From Isoetes taiwanensis (taxonomy: Eukaryota; Streptophyta; Lycopodiopsida; Isoetales; Isoetaceae), in contig JAJEKV010000073.1 of the NCBI GenBank assembly GCA_021234155.1, forward strand, positions 4,434,001 to 4,498,000: 64,000 bases of DNA. The letters run 5' to 3'. A program made the position numbers and the translations under genes. This document shows positions 11,501-24,999 of the stretch, in pieces. The notes under the pieces are model-generated. The model had not been told where the DNA came from and ran no database searches. It was given only the letters and a program-made list of their open reading frames with translations. Every line of letters starts with the position of its first letter. Positions within the stretch are counted from its first letter, which is position 1.

Positions 11501-14500
11501 ATAAACGTAGAAACAATTGACGTTTTCTTTCTAGTGTTTCTCTTCTTTTTCTATTTTTAGTGACTTAGATATTATATACTATGGTTTGGTAAAAAAGAAC
11601 CTCTCATAAAAATCTTATTTTCGATTAAAACCTTCTTTTTTTTTAATCCAAAATTTTGAAAAAAGCATTTGCAAACATAATAGAGCTTTATTTTTTGTTT
11701 TCATGTCCATGATGTAAGTCTTTACACTAGTTTCTTAACTTCATGCAAGGAGAAGGTTTTAAACATACAGATTTTGCTAGTGAGCTAGATTTTTGGCTTG
11801 ATAAGTTTATTAGCTGGGTTCATATTTGGGTGAAGAATGGTCCTGTGTAGGGTTTAAAAAAAAAGTAAAGAGTTAATTATTTAAACATATATAGTATCAT
11901 TCTATTGTGCTATCATTTTTTTGTGCCATATAGTATCATTCTATCTGACAATGCCTTTCTATTGTATATGAGGCACAAATCTCCTAAAAGAAACCGATGT
12001 ACTAAAAAAGATTGTATTAATATCAAATCATCTTTAGTCCATCTGACTATGCTCATGTTCCCTTGCAGCTTGTTCTTAGGCAAGATTGGACCAAGCCAAG
12101 ATTCTTCAGCAGGATTAACATGTTGTAAGTGTCCTAACATGATGCATGTGTTGTAAATAGTGTTGTGTACCCAGTGCATCATCATAAGTGCTTATCTTCA
12201 GCTTATGGTTTTAAAGCATACTACTGGATGCCAATTAACGCAATACAGGCCAGTCATTTCTAGTATCATCTAATTTCATTTACAAAGACGGCGCAAAGAC
12301 GACATTGCAATTCTGTATTTGTAAAATCAAGAGCTAGGAATGCTAGAGCTGGTGTGATGTTAAGAAAACTATGCTTCGATTAATGCATTTAGTTGAATGA
12401 AGGTTATGATACAATTGTGCACATTTTCTTTTGACTGATTCCAATTCAATAGCAAATGCAATCTATCTATTAATGAATCTTTAAGCCTTCAACGTATATT
12501 TTCATAAATTCACTGTAGATTGAATGTATTTGAATGTTATTAAGTGAATTCTAGTTATAGATTTAATTAAAGAACTACAATTGTATTATTGAATCTTAAG
12601 TTCCAGTAGTTGTTTGTGCCTTCATTGCTTTGAAAAATTTTGTTCTCTGCTATAAGAAAATTTATGCAGCCTTAAATGTTCAATTGGCGGCCTATGTAGC
12701 TGCCACCGCAGCCTTGATGGTACCAGTACCACCTCTACTTTGGTGCATGATAACTTGACCTGTGATTTCCAGCTTAGCATGTAACAACGGTTGGTTGTGC
12801 ATATTAACATGTGACTGTTTGGGTGACTACTTCTAAAGCGCAACAATGTGCAGTACTTGTCTACGTTTTCACATTCAAGGTCGGTCAAACGTTAAAAATA
12901 TCCTGAGTCACAACCCTCTCAACCAGCATGCAGTATAGGAGTTTGAAAATGGTCTACGTACAATTAGAATTCTCTCCTTTCCCATAGCCTTCAAAACTTT
13001 CATATCCAGAACCATAGCTCCATCACATTGCGATCCGTATGCAAACTTTTGAATCAAAGCAGAATTCGGTTAAACCACTATCTTCTAGCATTCACATGCT
13101 ACATTTAAGTAAACTAATGGGTTTTTCCTTAGTTTATGGGGGCTAGATGGCCATTAAAATTTTCAAAGAGGTATAAACCCCGTATCAAATTATTGCTGTC
13201 CTCTGGAGACGTAGCGCAGTAGACAAACTTGTTCATTGAATGAAAAGCCACTAAACACATTCATTTTCAGAGGTGTACATTACATGGCAGAGGTGTACAA
13301 AATCATTACTCCGGTAGTTCCATGGCATGCATAGAACCACGTGTTATAAGCAGTTTACCTACCCAAAACAGCATTAACAGGCCACTTAATTCATATCTTC
13401 ATATGTACATCAGTAGAGCTTTACAGTAAAGGGATCTCAGCTGGAAATGTAAGGTCCCCCATGTTTGTCATAATAATACATTATGTTGCAAATCCGTATT
13501 AGAAGGAGCATACTCCATATTACACATCATGTTGTAGAATAAAAAGGCTCCTTTAGTACCATACCTGCACAAAATTCTTGTTTACTATTAATCAATATAT
13601 GAAAGAATAACATGATTTAAACAGTTAGAACAGAACTTACATTGCCTCGATTCCTACATAAAGTGTAGTGTTTGAGACCTAATCTGTAATATAGAGGACA
13701 ATGCCACCCAAGAAAATTCAACCTTGAGATTCAGTTCTTAAAAGGTAGTATATATAGAGCTCTTAAAATGCCAGGGTTTGCAGTTTTTTCAGGGTCTATT
13801 CTAGATGCCAAAGAAATGACTGAGATATTTTACTGTAATTATAACTAACGGCAGAGAGATCATCGTGGCATACCTCTACAGACACAAATGCCAAAGGAGG
13901 TGTTCCAAGCCATTTGTTTCCCCTCTGATGAAGACAGGACTCTCTGATAAAGTCCTGAATATGTGATCATGCAGCATCAGCGAGGCCAAGGCAGAGGTCC
14001 AAGCAAAATTAGGGCATCGATTCCATTACCCCCCTTTTGCTTGGTCATGATTCAAAGGTCCGAGCACAAGCATAAAACTCTAGATTAGAAGAAATCAGAA
14101 GCACAAACTCCTGATTTAGAAAGAACTAAAAAACTCAAGAATTTGGGAATGGCCAAAACCATTCTGAAACTAGTCTGATTGTCCTTGACATTTGGGTAAA
14201 ACTCGACAATGAAGTTCTCATATGAACGGTCTATTTTAACCCTGACTTTTCCACACAACAGAGGTAAACCTGGAGATCGGCCTAATGGACCGGAGGCAGT
14301 CGCAGAGGTCGCACCTGCTCTTCAATGATTTTCTTGGGCTTTTTCTAATTTTCCTGGCCATTGGATGCAAAATTTAGAAGATCCATAACCTAACGTGCCA
14401 GGACACGTGACATAGCTAGAATTGCAGCAAAGTGTGCACCTCGGGTTAGACAACCCTGCTAAAAAATGTATATTTTGAGCATAATCATACAATTATCTTG

Positions 14501-16525
14501 TGCAATTGAAGAAAGGGTTAGATATTACATAAGATTTAGTATGGTTTTTGGAAGTATTTGTGTGCTAAATCCGTATAATGCTGATGTCAGTAATTGGATT
14601 CTCCTGTTTGCATGGTGGAGGGCTTTTGGGAAGTTTATTTCTAGAATATTTTGTTTGTGCAGTGAAGGAGGCGGCGGAAGGCGATGGCACCCACTGCCAT
14701 GGGATTAGGAGGAGATGGCGGAAGCAGACCTGCGCCTCCGTCCCGATCATACTGTGGTGCAGTTCGATCCTCTTTCCCCTATTCTGTCTACAAATCGTGG
14801 AGTCTATCTAGCTATCCAGCCCCTGTCCATTACCCTATCCAGCTCCATCTATCCTTTACTATGGGTGAAAGGATTCAACTGCTGAGGAATCATTTACCAT
14901 ATGTTTGTGTTTTGCAATGGATGGTTTTAGTAGATTTGCAGATTTCCAAATGAGTTGAGATTCCGATTGTATTTCACAAGCTTGTCCATAAGCTTACCAT
15001 TCGTGCAATTTGCTCTTATGATGCACCCCATGTAAGCGCTAAAGCTTTCAGTGGCCTCCTAGATATTTATGTTATGTCTTCTATTGTTTTGTTCTTCTAA
15101 AACCTTAAATGACCTGAATCCCCCATGTCACATTCCTTTTGAAGGGCTCACATGCCGTAGGGTTAGGAAGAGATTTTGTTTTTGTTACGCATAGTTCCTG
15201 TAACAGGGTTCCCAATTTCTTTATTAATACCCCTTTCTGTCCTTGTTCTTGTTGCATAGAGCTTTGTCCATGATTGTTCTGTCACATTTTGCAGAATGCA
15301 ATTGGGCAGAATGCAATTGGGCAGTGAATTACAAATATTTTGTGTGAGATTTCGTTTCATGTTGCCGTCAAATATTTTGTGTGTAGATTTGCTTTCATCT
15401 TTATACTACCTTGCTATAGGATCTGGCAAGGCAATTTATGATGTTTGTATGTGAATGATGCTGTTTGTTGTAATCCAATTATGAGTACATGATTTGAGGG
15501 GTACTGTTATTCATGTTTGTATCTATAAAATTTGTATGCACTCACGGTATCACGTACATTGACTCCTATTGTGGTTTTGACAACCATGTGCTGAGGTGTA
15601 AAATGGGGTTTGACCCCATCTTGTTTTTGCACGGACGGCTAGGGTTGTGAAATTTGGCATATTCTGTGGTATATTCCATGGATCAAGGGTTGAGATGAGA
15701 CGAGTATTGAGATGAGACGAGTATGGAGTATCAGTACTTGTTTGATTATTAGGTTCTTGGCATGGGAGTATCAAAGAACCGAGTGCTTAGAAAATCCATC
15801 AATCTACACCATACAACCTTTTGCTTTGCACTTCCAATTCAAGTTTCCAAAATCCATATAATCCACTATCCCAGAAGTATCTTTCTGATCATCAAAAACA
15901 CATTATTTTAGACCTTTCTGCTAGAAAGAAAGGGTGGAAGAAAGGAAGAAACCCAACAAGTAAAGAAGACCCAGATAAAATAGATGCATGGCCAAAACCT
16001 GAAACTGCATCATAAACTAGACTTTCACAAATCTATTCCACCTTATAGGCATATGCGCCTTTTTATAATGTCTTTAATCAAAGATGAAAGAGAATAAACA
16101 TTAAGAATGCCTAGTCTCACCTCTTAAAGCAAAGACATATTGCTTTTTAAAGAGCGAAGGACAATATTACCACATTAATGGCCTATTGGGATATCCAAAA
16201 AATTGTCCTGAAGTTGCTTCAAGATTTGGCTTCCTATATTCCCTGTTCCTTCAAAAAGCTTGACCCAAACTCATTGGGTAAATGCTTAGGAATTTAATGT
16301 AATCATGTAAAGTTAACATCCAAAGAGTTCACTATCCTCACCAGATATAACATTTAACTGTGAACAATTCAACCCAGAAGTTTCGCTCAACCACGATCCC
16401 TAGCAACATTGTCTCCATTGCCCGACTACTGGCTTGCTTATTCACTGCACATGTACTTAATGGGGTTAGTGGGGGTTCCTGGATGCCTCTGCATGCATGG
16501 AAACATCTTGGAAATCTTGGATAAC
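11501..16525. other. Long stretch without a supported gene
   Basis: AT-rich sequence with no recognisable exon set. One minus-strand open stretch (about 14325 down to 14092, no ATG) reads GLPLLCGKVRVKIDRSYENF then IVEFYPNVKDNQ and looks protein-like, but I do not recognise it. A GC-richer patch at 14660-14760 has a 89-codon plus-strand frame (MAPTAMGLGGDGG start) without other support. A 15-bp unit 'gcagaatgcaattgg' is doubled near 15291-15320. Confidence 0.4.
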
Positions 16526-16561
16526 AAGGAAGGAAGGAAGGAAGGTATTTTTATCGTCCAC
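16526..16561 (-). mobile_element. Minimal LINE 3'-end insertion (copy T6)
   Basis: On the minus strand this reads GTGGACGATAAAAATACC followed by five TTCC repeats. It is the exact terminus of LINE copy T1 and nothing more. It appears to be an insertion that stopped after copying fewer than 20 bases of element. Confidence 0.7.
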
Positions 16562-18701
16562 AAGCACAAACATAGACAAAAGATCCTATGTGATTATAGT
16601 GCAAGACATTGACAACATGATCAAATGAAATACAACACATGAGCATCAGAAGCAACGAACATAGCCAAAATACCAAAACATTATAACCATAGCTCCGAAA
16701 CAATGGGAAGCTCAACCAGCCTACATGCAGGCCCTGTTAGCAGATAAATGCCGAACTAGCTTACATTCCAAGGCCTGTACCGAACCTAGAATCCTGACCC
16801 CGGAGGATCCAAGTACATAATAAAATGCCAAGACAACATTGAAACAATGCAAAGTTCGTGACATGTCGTGTTCATTACATATGTGCCACAAGTGTATAAG
16901 TTATACTCTTGCCCCTTGTCGAGGTTGCCCATACAACCTGACCACGTTGAAGTAGCTAACTTATTGATGAAGCCCATGATGAAGATCTAAACATGTCGAG
17001 GAAGTATGAAGCCTGGCTGTCAGTAGATGCAACACATATATACTTCATCGAACAATAGAGATACTAACATTTCCCAATCTACAAATCTAACTTATAACCA
17101 TTTTTTCCACGAGGAATACAACATTCCATACCATTTATCCATTGCCATGATACTTACTTTTTTCTTATTCACAAGACCATAAATAAGTTACTCTATTATT
17201 ATGCCAACACTGCTCCACGCCACAGTCGTACTCAGAAACCCCCATAAGCTTCATATGGCTCTCTTGGACAAACTACTCAATCTCATCTCACGCCTTACTT
17301 TCAAAAGTTCCATCTCAATAGCTATAATCAAATCATTAACCATGGTTTTAATATCTTTTTTAAAAAATCCCACTTTCCTTAGCAAAAATATTTATTCATG
17401 CAACTAACGACCCAACATTTCCAACTTAAAAATCAACATAATCTGATGATTGCAACTGCATATAATCCTTGCCACGTGATCCTGAACCATAGCTCCATCT
17501 CTAGGAGCCAAAACAACCCAGATGGCACAACGCTTGAGCTTCATATTCAACTTACTGATTATCTACCCAGATGCTCATATTTTCCTTTACTCGTGTCAAG
17601 CGAGATCTACTTAGGAGCCGTCTCAAAAGTCAATCTGCCATGTTTTTTTACCATTTTAGACTTATTTATTCCTATATTTTATACTATTTTAGTCACATTA
17701 CAATCATTTAAAGCATTGCATTCCCTTACTATTACAATTCTTGTGACTGTTTTGAGCAATTTGTGGCAGTCTTCTTCCATCCACGTGCAAGGCAATTGAA
17801 CCCCACCCCAATAATTTGTTTCTTAATTAACTCCTTAGATTAGCAACAAAATATTAAACCAAAGCAAAGAGACAATTCAACAACCAAATAAATATAAACA
17901 ACTGAAACATAATCATGACTTTTTTAATTAAATGTTGTAAACATCCAAGAAATAAGATTGGAGACATGCCAAATCCATTGATTCAATCCCATATCAACCA
18001 TTTCCAAGCAATTTCAGACCTTTCTGACTCAGAATTAGCCCTGTCAGAGATGTTTTCACTCATTGGTTACCTTCCAATATGAGAGCAACAAGTCCAACAC
18101 CTGTTAAAGCCTTTTACAATTCCAACAATGGGAAGCAGGACAAAAAGCAGGTCAGCTTCAAAGATAGAGGGCAAGCAGGTACCCCAAAGCAGTAAAGTAC
18201 TTCTTGCAGTCCATCCCAAAGGAGAAAAGGCAAGAATGTATAGAAAAGCAGGTGTGCTTGAGGTGCTTGCAATCGGGACATCGTATACACAATTGTCCAT
18301 TCGTGACGAACGCAATGCTCGCCGAGCTAGGAGGATGAAAGACTCCCCTGAAAGAAGATGATAAAGAAGCTCACGGCTATATCCAAGGTGAGTCTCACAC
18401 CCTTTCCACCATTGACATGGAGAATGTCAAAAGCCAGCATCATGTCATATCAACAATTGGGAAAGTAAAAGTTAAGTCCTTCATAGTGCTGATAGACTAG
18501 CTTTATGAGTGTCCAACAAATTCATAATTTATCATATTCACATGCGAAAATCATGTACAAAATAATCACGGCAACTCATAGCACCTCAATTGATCAACAA
18601 CAGAACCCCACCTGAGAATTTCTTCATGCATGGACCTTTGCATCCCTTACAACTGCTTGCGCCTCAGAAAGATCGACTTCTAGCTCTAAGAATCAAACTA
18701 T
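16562..18701. other. AT-rich DNA, no feature supported
   Basis: Several frames stay open for 60-130 codons (for example 17398-17799, plus strand), but their composition is that of AT-rich non-coding DNA. No domain, splice pattern or repeat was found. Confidence 0.4.
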
Positions 18702-18850
18702 AGAATAGAATAGAATATAATAGATTTTTTAACGTCCACGGAGACCAATAGGTCATGGGACCCATACAATGGGCTAGTACAATCATTACTACTAGGATTA
18801 AAAAACCCCTGCCTCGAAAGGTTTTCAAGGGAAAAACCTTTGCAGTAATG
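18702..18850 (-). mobile_element. LINE 3'-tail-only insertion (copy T3)
   Basis: About 150 bp of the LINE 3' tail on the minus strand with no coding part. Hairpin 1 is CCT, TTCG, AGG (18812-18821) where other copies have CCC and GGG, a compensated change. Hairpin 2 (18734-18761) pairs GTCC with GGAC and GACC with GGTC. The end is made of CTATT/TTCTA repeats (18702-18720 in plus orientation). Confidence 0.8.
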
Positions 18851-20229
18851 ATGATACTAGACAAGAGGAGATAATGACTACTGAGGGCTCAGTAATTGCA
18901 GATGTTTATCTAGAACCTCAAGTATGTATAAGGCCAAGTCATGCACAGATGGAAGAAAATACATAATGCAATCAATTCTGATCCAGCACCACAATTTTTG
19001 TCATAACTTTCTCATACGTATGAGTTTCGACCTGATCAAACCCAATACAGAAAGCTTACTAAAAAATCTTTCTGATAAATAAAAAATCACCTGAAAAGGA
19101 TCTCTGGTCGCCGAGATATGACGGGCTCTAATACTGCCCAGAATTGCGCCTTCTGCTTTCATGTTCTGCAAAAGCTCTTGCAAAAATTCTTTTACATATA
19201 GGTAAAAACCCTTTCTTATGTATTCTTTATGCATGCCATGCATATGTACATACGTACATAAGTACGTATGCTGGCCCATCAAGTGGCCAGGTCTGTTACA
19301 CCTTGTGAACAAATTAAACATAGTTCTTGGAAATGTCGTTGTGAATATGTATGGAAAGTGTAAAAGGATGCACGAAATAGAATGTTTCATATGCTACCCA
19401 AGACAATTGTCTAAAGTTGAAGACACCCGAAAAAATGATGGGAATATACAAGCTTCTTGCCATTATACAGTAAGACTAAGATTGGGATATTCCAACTGGT
19501 GAATATGTTTTTGAAGTCATTACGTTGGTTCCTATAAGTAAAACATACAGTTATGGGGTATAGTAGACAAAGTATATATGCATTATATGGTTTCGTTTGT
19601 CTCTCATGCTTTCCATTACCTTTTCATCCTATGCTTCGTTAGCCCCTTTACTATAGATTCATTATTAGAATTATGTATCACTTGGGAGCTTGTCATTGCC
19701 ACATTTCTGCTCGAAATATGCTATATCCTTTTCTACCATTATCTTAGTACTTTCTTTTCCCTGATTTCGACCAACTCCAAGCAAACAGGATGAAATGTAA
19801 CCAAAAGAATTCAAGGACAAGCTGTACCTGGTTCCAGGCCCGATGAAGCCGCCTCCTGCCCCACCCAAAAAACCAAGAATAGCAACCTATAAGACACTTA
19901 GTGTCCCCAAAAATTGCTTCAGGGCTCCTCCTAGGTTCATCTTTACCAAGATCGGCCATGTTGCCATCTCGCAATAGAACTATACAAAAAGACATCCTCA
20001 AAAATCATCCCACATGCATATACCATATGTTTTTGGGCAAAATATTGCCCAGAATAGCAACTTTAACCAACTATACTGCCAAGACCATTGAAAATTTGGG
20101 GTCGGTCTACAATTTTTCCAGATTACGTAGGTGGATATAATTCGCCTATATGTAGATGGTGTTAGAGAATATAATCTACATGGGAAACACTTAACTACAA
20201 GTACTATGCACTGATAATAAATGTATGTC
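18851..20229. other. No supported gene; weak coding-like patch
   Basis: On the minus strand near 19990-19830 two overlapping frames read DLGKDEPRRSPEAIFGDTK and ILGFLGGAGGGFIGPG, the latter ending at a possible GT donor. The glycine-rich stretch recalls membrane carriers such as TauE/SafE proteins, but the match is too short to name. An alternating 'catgcatatgtacatacgtacataagtacgta' type dinucleotide patch lies near 19236-19268. Confidence 0.35.
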
Positions 20230-20242
20230 TTTAACACACTGG

Positions 20243-20472
20243 CCCCGAGCCGACGCTGCTTTAGCAGTAGGGCAAAGCCCCGTTGGGCACCTGCCAGCGG
20301 GTGTAGCTTGAAAACCGACGGATAGTTGGTATGTGGAAAACCTGCCCTAAGTCATCGTAGGCTGGAGGGGTGACTTATGTCTAGACATGGAAGATGGTTA
20401 GGTTCACAGGCCTAGGCTTGTGGGGTGGGAAGCTATACCTAAAGAAACGCAGCTGGCCAGCGTTTTTTTTTT
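20243..20472 (+). mobile_element. SINE-like element with T-rich 3' end
   Basis: About 230 bp, GC-richer than its surroundings, flanked by perfect copies of tttaacacactgg (20230-20242 and 20473-20485). It ends in a run of about 13 T. A weak A-box-like tagcagtaggg lies near 20266 and a weak B-box-like agcttgaaaacc near 20307, as in tRNA-derived SINEs. A poly-T rather than poly-A end recalls the plant Au SINE group, but I cannot confirm membership. No protein-coding potential. Confidence 0.7.
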
Positions 20473-20485
20473 TTTAACACACTGG

Positions 20486-22154
20486 CAGAAAGAATTATAC
20501 TATGGAGAGATCAATAATTGCGTTGGAAAACATATTGCATATCAGCTGGATATATGATAGATATTAGGATCAAAATGCAGGACACAGTGTAATGTGCAAT
20601 CTTGAGGAGAAGATTGCATAGGAACAATTAGTGGAAGATATGAGAGTGTTGCTTATACCATTGTCAAATGTCATTTATCCCTTTGGTCAAATAAAGAGGA
20701 TGTGGGAAATCTTTATTTTCTTCTTCTCCGCGATGTGCTTTTTATCATCAACTAAACTTAGGTGTTTGATTTATGTCACATTCAAGAAAAACTAGTTTTT
20801 GAATTGGCAAAGAAGGGATGCATACCTAATAAATTTATAACCAACTACTATTTGGGTAAGCAAAGTTTCATAATCCTTTCCAGGAATTGCTATCTTTCTT
20901 ATCAGAGGAGAATACGAAGTATTAAGCATGAACAGATGGGTAGGTTCAAGCCATGAAAGACTGGAGAAAGGATTGGGAGAACATGCACCTAAATTTAGGA
21001 AACTAAAGAATGGTTCTAGGCAAATTATGTGTATGGATAGATATATGCATCAGTGCTTGGCAAAATAACAACATATAAATTTCAAGTAAACTTAACCTGT
21101 TTGAGCACTCTTCTGATTCCATTTATTACTTTTATTGTTTGTCATATCTATGAGGTTGATCATAAAAAGACCCGGAAATGCTCTTCTTACATAGAAAACC
21201 ACTCAGAGCTTGTTTGATATCTTGCCACAAAAGCATATGGGTTGCTTTATCTTGTAAATCCCGCGAAATTCTTGTTGTGGATGTTCTTATGTACGATTTA
21301 TGGCACGTTATGAAGATGATTTGTGGCAAGATTTTAATCCTTGTAGTGAGTGAGTTATGAATGCTTGAAACTATAGGAACATGCTGAGCAAAACAGAGGG
21401 AAGCTGAATTAGAGATCATATCCTACATCTCTTTCAATATCCAAGATCGCATGCATGTACATCCTCCATGCTCATTATTTTTATTTGTGATCTAATCTCT
21501 ATTGCTATTGTTGCTATTTTTATAGTTGTTTCTAGAAGCTATTTCAACTTATGCCTATAATGGATTGGAAGCTTTCTGCAGTTGCCCACCATATATAAGC
21601 CAAGATGGCCACTAGGATATAATAGTTTTAAATCCCATAAGATTTGCTACTGTTGTTGCCTTATATTACATTTTCAAGCTTTGTTTATCAACGCTCTTGT
21701 ATATTTACAACTTCCACGTTACATGTGTGTATTTGTTGCTATTAGAATCTACATATTGCATAGTTGTTAGTTGCTCTCCTTGTTCCCGACATGTGGAATT
21801 CTTTTTCTAAGGCTGTGATGGGCCAAATAAAAAGTTTTACAACACAAACTATTGCCATTTACATTTATAATTAATCCCCTTCATCCCCCAAAAAAAAAAA
21901 AAAAAAAACCATTTTGTTCGGGTATATATTCATATTGAAGGTGGGGTAGGCAGTGAAAGCCCCTTTTCTCCCTCCCTTATTGTACAGTACAAGTATCAAA
22001 TTGATACCATTAAGTACCCAATTTGTAAAAGCATACCCCACAAACAAGGATCGCTATTTACGGCTTAAAGTGAACCGCATTTCATGAATATGCCCATCCA
22101 ATAACTCTTGATGCCTGAAGCCAATGAATATGAACCCAAACAAGAAAGGGTTTT
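20486..22154. other. AT-rich DNA, no gene recognised
   Basis: Nothing codes convincingly. An A-run of about 19 lies at 21890-21908. The segment 21909-22040 resembles 57740-57850 ('gggcagcgagagcccc'-like text), so it may be part of a dispersed repeat. Confidence 0.4.
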
Positions 22155-22321
22155 AGGAATAGAATATAATAGAATAGGAATTTATTGTCCATGGAGACCA
22201 ATTGGCCTGTGGGACCCAAACAGGAGGTGCAACAAGCGTATTACTGTCCGGATAAAAAAAAACCCCCCTCCCGCCCTAAAGGGTTGTTTGGGGAAAAACC
22301 GTGACAGGAATAGGTTTGCTG

Positions 22322-24416
22322 TCAAACTGTACAAATACAAATATAGACAGAAATATGTACATGTATCAAGTAAGTGCCCGAGGACCGAACTGATCTCGGC
22401 AACCCATGATATCTTGAATGTATGAGCCCAACCTCCGTACCGAGCTCATGTTCAGCATCACATGCAGGGGCTGGTCGGGAGGGCTCAGCATAGCATATCC
22501 GAATATCATCATATGCCGGACAACTCTGAACGGTGTGGCATTCGTCTTCCACAGCTCCAACCTGGCAGTGTTGACAAAGCCTCTCCTGACGCAGCTCCCC
22601 AACCCATCTCCCTGTCTCAATCCGGAGATGGTGTGCACCTGTACAGATAGAGGCAATGGCTCTGCACTTTTTCATGGGTAGATGAGTGCGCAGGTAGCGT
22701 TGCGGGCCCCACTCCAACCTGGGATTTATGTGGCGGTGATAATGTGTCGTCTTGACCTGTTCAAGGCTGCTAGAATCCCATAGCTTACTGAGGAAGCATG
22801 CGTCAAGGTACTGTTTGAGGCTGCGGCGATCTGCCTCCGTTTGCACTTGGATGCACCTGTGCTCCCGCACATTCCATCTGGCCAGCCGCTGAGCTCTCTT
22901 TTCCCACCAGCAGGCTTTTAGGTGTTGAGGCCCCACTGCCTCAATGTAAGCAAGGTTAGGGAGATGAGCATTGCCCATGCTGACCACCTTCTGGAAGTAG
23001 ACGATATGTCTGTCAAGGGCCCCCCTTTGAAGAGGCAAGTAACCTGTTTCCTGCAGCAGTATCTGGTATGGGACTGTGGACTTCACTCCCAGGGCCCGTG
23101 CCAAGAAAGCTTTCTGCACCTGCTCCAAGTCATTCCAAGTGGCCAGGGAAATCATCGGGCCCCAGACCTCGACCCCATACAAAAGCACAGGTTCTACTAG
23201 CACCTTGAATAGGTGCGATTGATGGGTCCAATCATACAGCTCTGCCTTGTGACTATTGTTCTCCATTGTATAGAGTGCCTTCCAACCTGCTGCGGCTCGC
23301 AGCTGGATCGAATTGTCCTAGTTCATGGCCGATGGGAATTCCACCCCCAAATATTTGTAAGCGGGCACCATTTCGACATGTTGGCCACGATAAGTGAGGA
23401 TTGGAGGTCGTGGCTGGCGTGCAGACGATACCAGAACCACCTTGGTTTTGGCTAAGTTGACACGCATGTCAGTCTCCTGGCAAAATGTGTCCAGGGCATC
23501 GAGATGGCATTGCATGTCTGCCTGAGTGTGTGCTAGGAGGTCCACATCGTCAGTATAGATCAGCTGCCTGATGATCTGGTGTAGGTGAGCCCAAGTGTCT
23601 CCATTATCAGCGAGCCATCTCTCCAACTGATCAATATACAGGCCAAATAGTGTGGGAGAGAGAGGGCATCCCTGGCGAACCCCGATACTGTTCTCGAATG
23701 GTTGGCCCACTGTTTGCAGCCTGCCAATGCATGTCTCATATAACCTGCACACCACGTTCTGCAGTTCGGCAGGGACGTCTAGCTGCTGCAATCTTGCGCA
23801 CATCTTTTCCCGAGGCACAGTGTCAAAAGCCTTGGTGAAGTCTACGAAGCAACAATACAGATCTTGCTGACGGTTCCTGATGTCCTCAACCAGAGTCCGC
23901 AGCATGAAGATATGATCTATGGTTGAGTGCCTCGGCCTGAATCCACGCAGTATGAGTGCGGGGCTCCGCCGCCTCTGCCCATCACATAACAGCCGCTTTC
24001 GAGGATCCCGGTGAGAACCTTTGCAAACACTGAGCTGATCATGATGGTCCGGTAATTGGCCGGACAATGCGGGTCTCCTGCTTTATAGATTGGGACAACC
24101 CTGCTAGTGGTCCATTGCGGGGAAAAACCTTCCCGCAATGCCTTGTTGAACATGTCTGTCAGTACCGGCGCCATGGATGGTCCTGCCCACTTGAGTAACT
24201 CAGCCCGCATTCCATCAAGGTCTGGTGCTTTTCCATTGGCTAGACGTTGCAGCCCCTGTGCTACCTCTGCCTCCGTGATTTCCAGTACGGGGCCCTGCTG
24301 GGGGGGTAATGCCGCTTGTGCACCCTCAGGGTTGTAGAGATGTTGCACCCCACTGGTCTGGAGTGATGTTTCCTGTGGGCGGCACTGGCCTTCTGAGTAC
24401 TCTCCATCAGAATGTC
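22322..24416 (-). pseudogene. LINE-1 reverse transcriptase and C-terminal domain
   Basis: RT motifs in order on the minus strand: NGKAPDLDGMRAELLKWAG (about 24230), FSPQWTTSRVVPIYKAGDP, GFRPRHSTIDH (about 23940), VDFTKAFDTVP, GVRQGCPLSPTLFGLYID and the catalytic box YTDDVDLLA (about 23550). Most LINEs have YADD or FADD at this box. The C-terminus has a zinc knuckle, CQHCQVGAVEDECHTVQSC, near 22580. The protein would prime reverse transcription at nicked target DNA. Breaks seen: a TAG at 23318 followed by the same frame, and a frameshift near 23990. It has no RNase H domain. The RT is not of the usual plant L1 type seen at 60-62 kb; RTE-, CR1- or Dualen-like affinity is possible but untested. 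Confidence 0.85.
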
Positions 24417-24999
24417 CGTTTTGGGAGTGCGGGTTCGGGGAACTCTGGAAGGCGACCCTGCGGAGGACCCGTGGATCTAACAGGAGAGTCCGGGGGACTA
24501 TGTCACGCGGGATTTGCTGAAAGAGAAGAAAAAGAAGAAAACAGAACAAATGAGAGAAAGATGATAAGCTTCCTTGATATCAATGATGAAAATACATGAG
24601 CTCTCGCAATAGAGAGAAAACTGAAGGAGACAAGACTCAAAACTCATCTAAAAACTTATGAGCTAACTCTACTCATATATATAGTACAATGGCCTTGGGC
24701 CCAATATAGACACTCTGACTGATCTCGGTGCCGACTCCTGGAAGGAGGCCTGATTTGCAGGAATGTTGGCGGTGCCTCTTGAAGTGCCTAGAATCACTGG
24801 CCGACGAGGGCGGACGGTCCGTAGCAGATCACTTGTCGGGCGCCTCTTGTTGACAGCCAAAGGCTTTGACTGCGTGGCCTGCTGCTTAGTCTTCTGCGGA
24901 GCCTTGGATGTCTGACCCGTGGTTGACTGAGGATCCTTGAGCTTGACCTGGTCTGACGTATGCATGAATAGTCCTGTACCAGGAGGCACAGGACTAACA
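24417..24999 (-). repeat. 3' LTR of the gypsy element
   Basis: In element orientation it starts TGTTAGTCC and ends in CG, where the other LTR ends in CA. It is next to the polypurine tract. It keeps many CAG/CTG triplets that are altered in the 5' LTR. Confidence 0.9.

Noticed and set aside
14684-14953. 89-codon frame starting MAPTAMGLGGDGG
   Set aside because: GC-richer than its surroundings but with no recognised domain or splice support. Left unannotated.
17398-17799. 133-codon open frame on the plus strand
   Set aside because: AT-rich composition, no domain, no homologue recognised, and no splice or promoter context. Probably chance.
18067-18361. Overlapping open frames on both strands of 77-82 codons
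   Set aside because: Neither resembles a known protein and both use AT-rich chance codons. No exon signals.
19830-20001. Possible TauE/SafE-type membrane protein exon on the minus strand
   Set aside because: Only a short Gly-rich stretch matches and a frameshift is needed. Mentioned in the gap description but not called.
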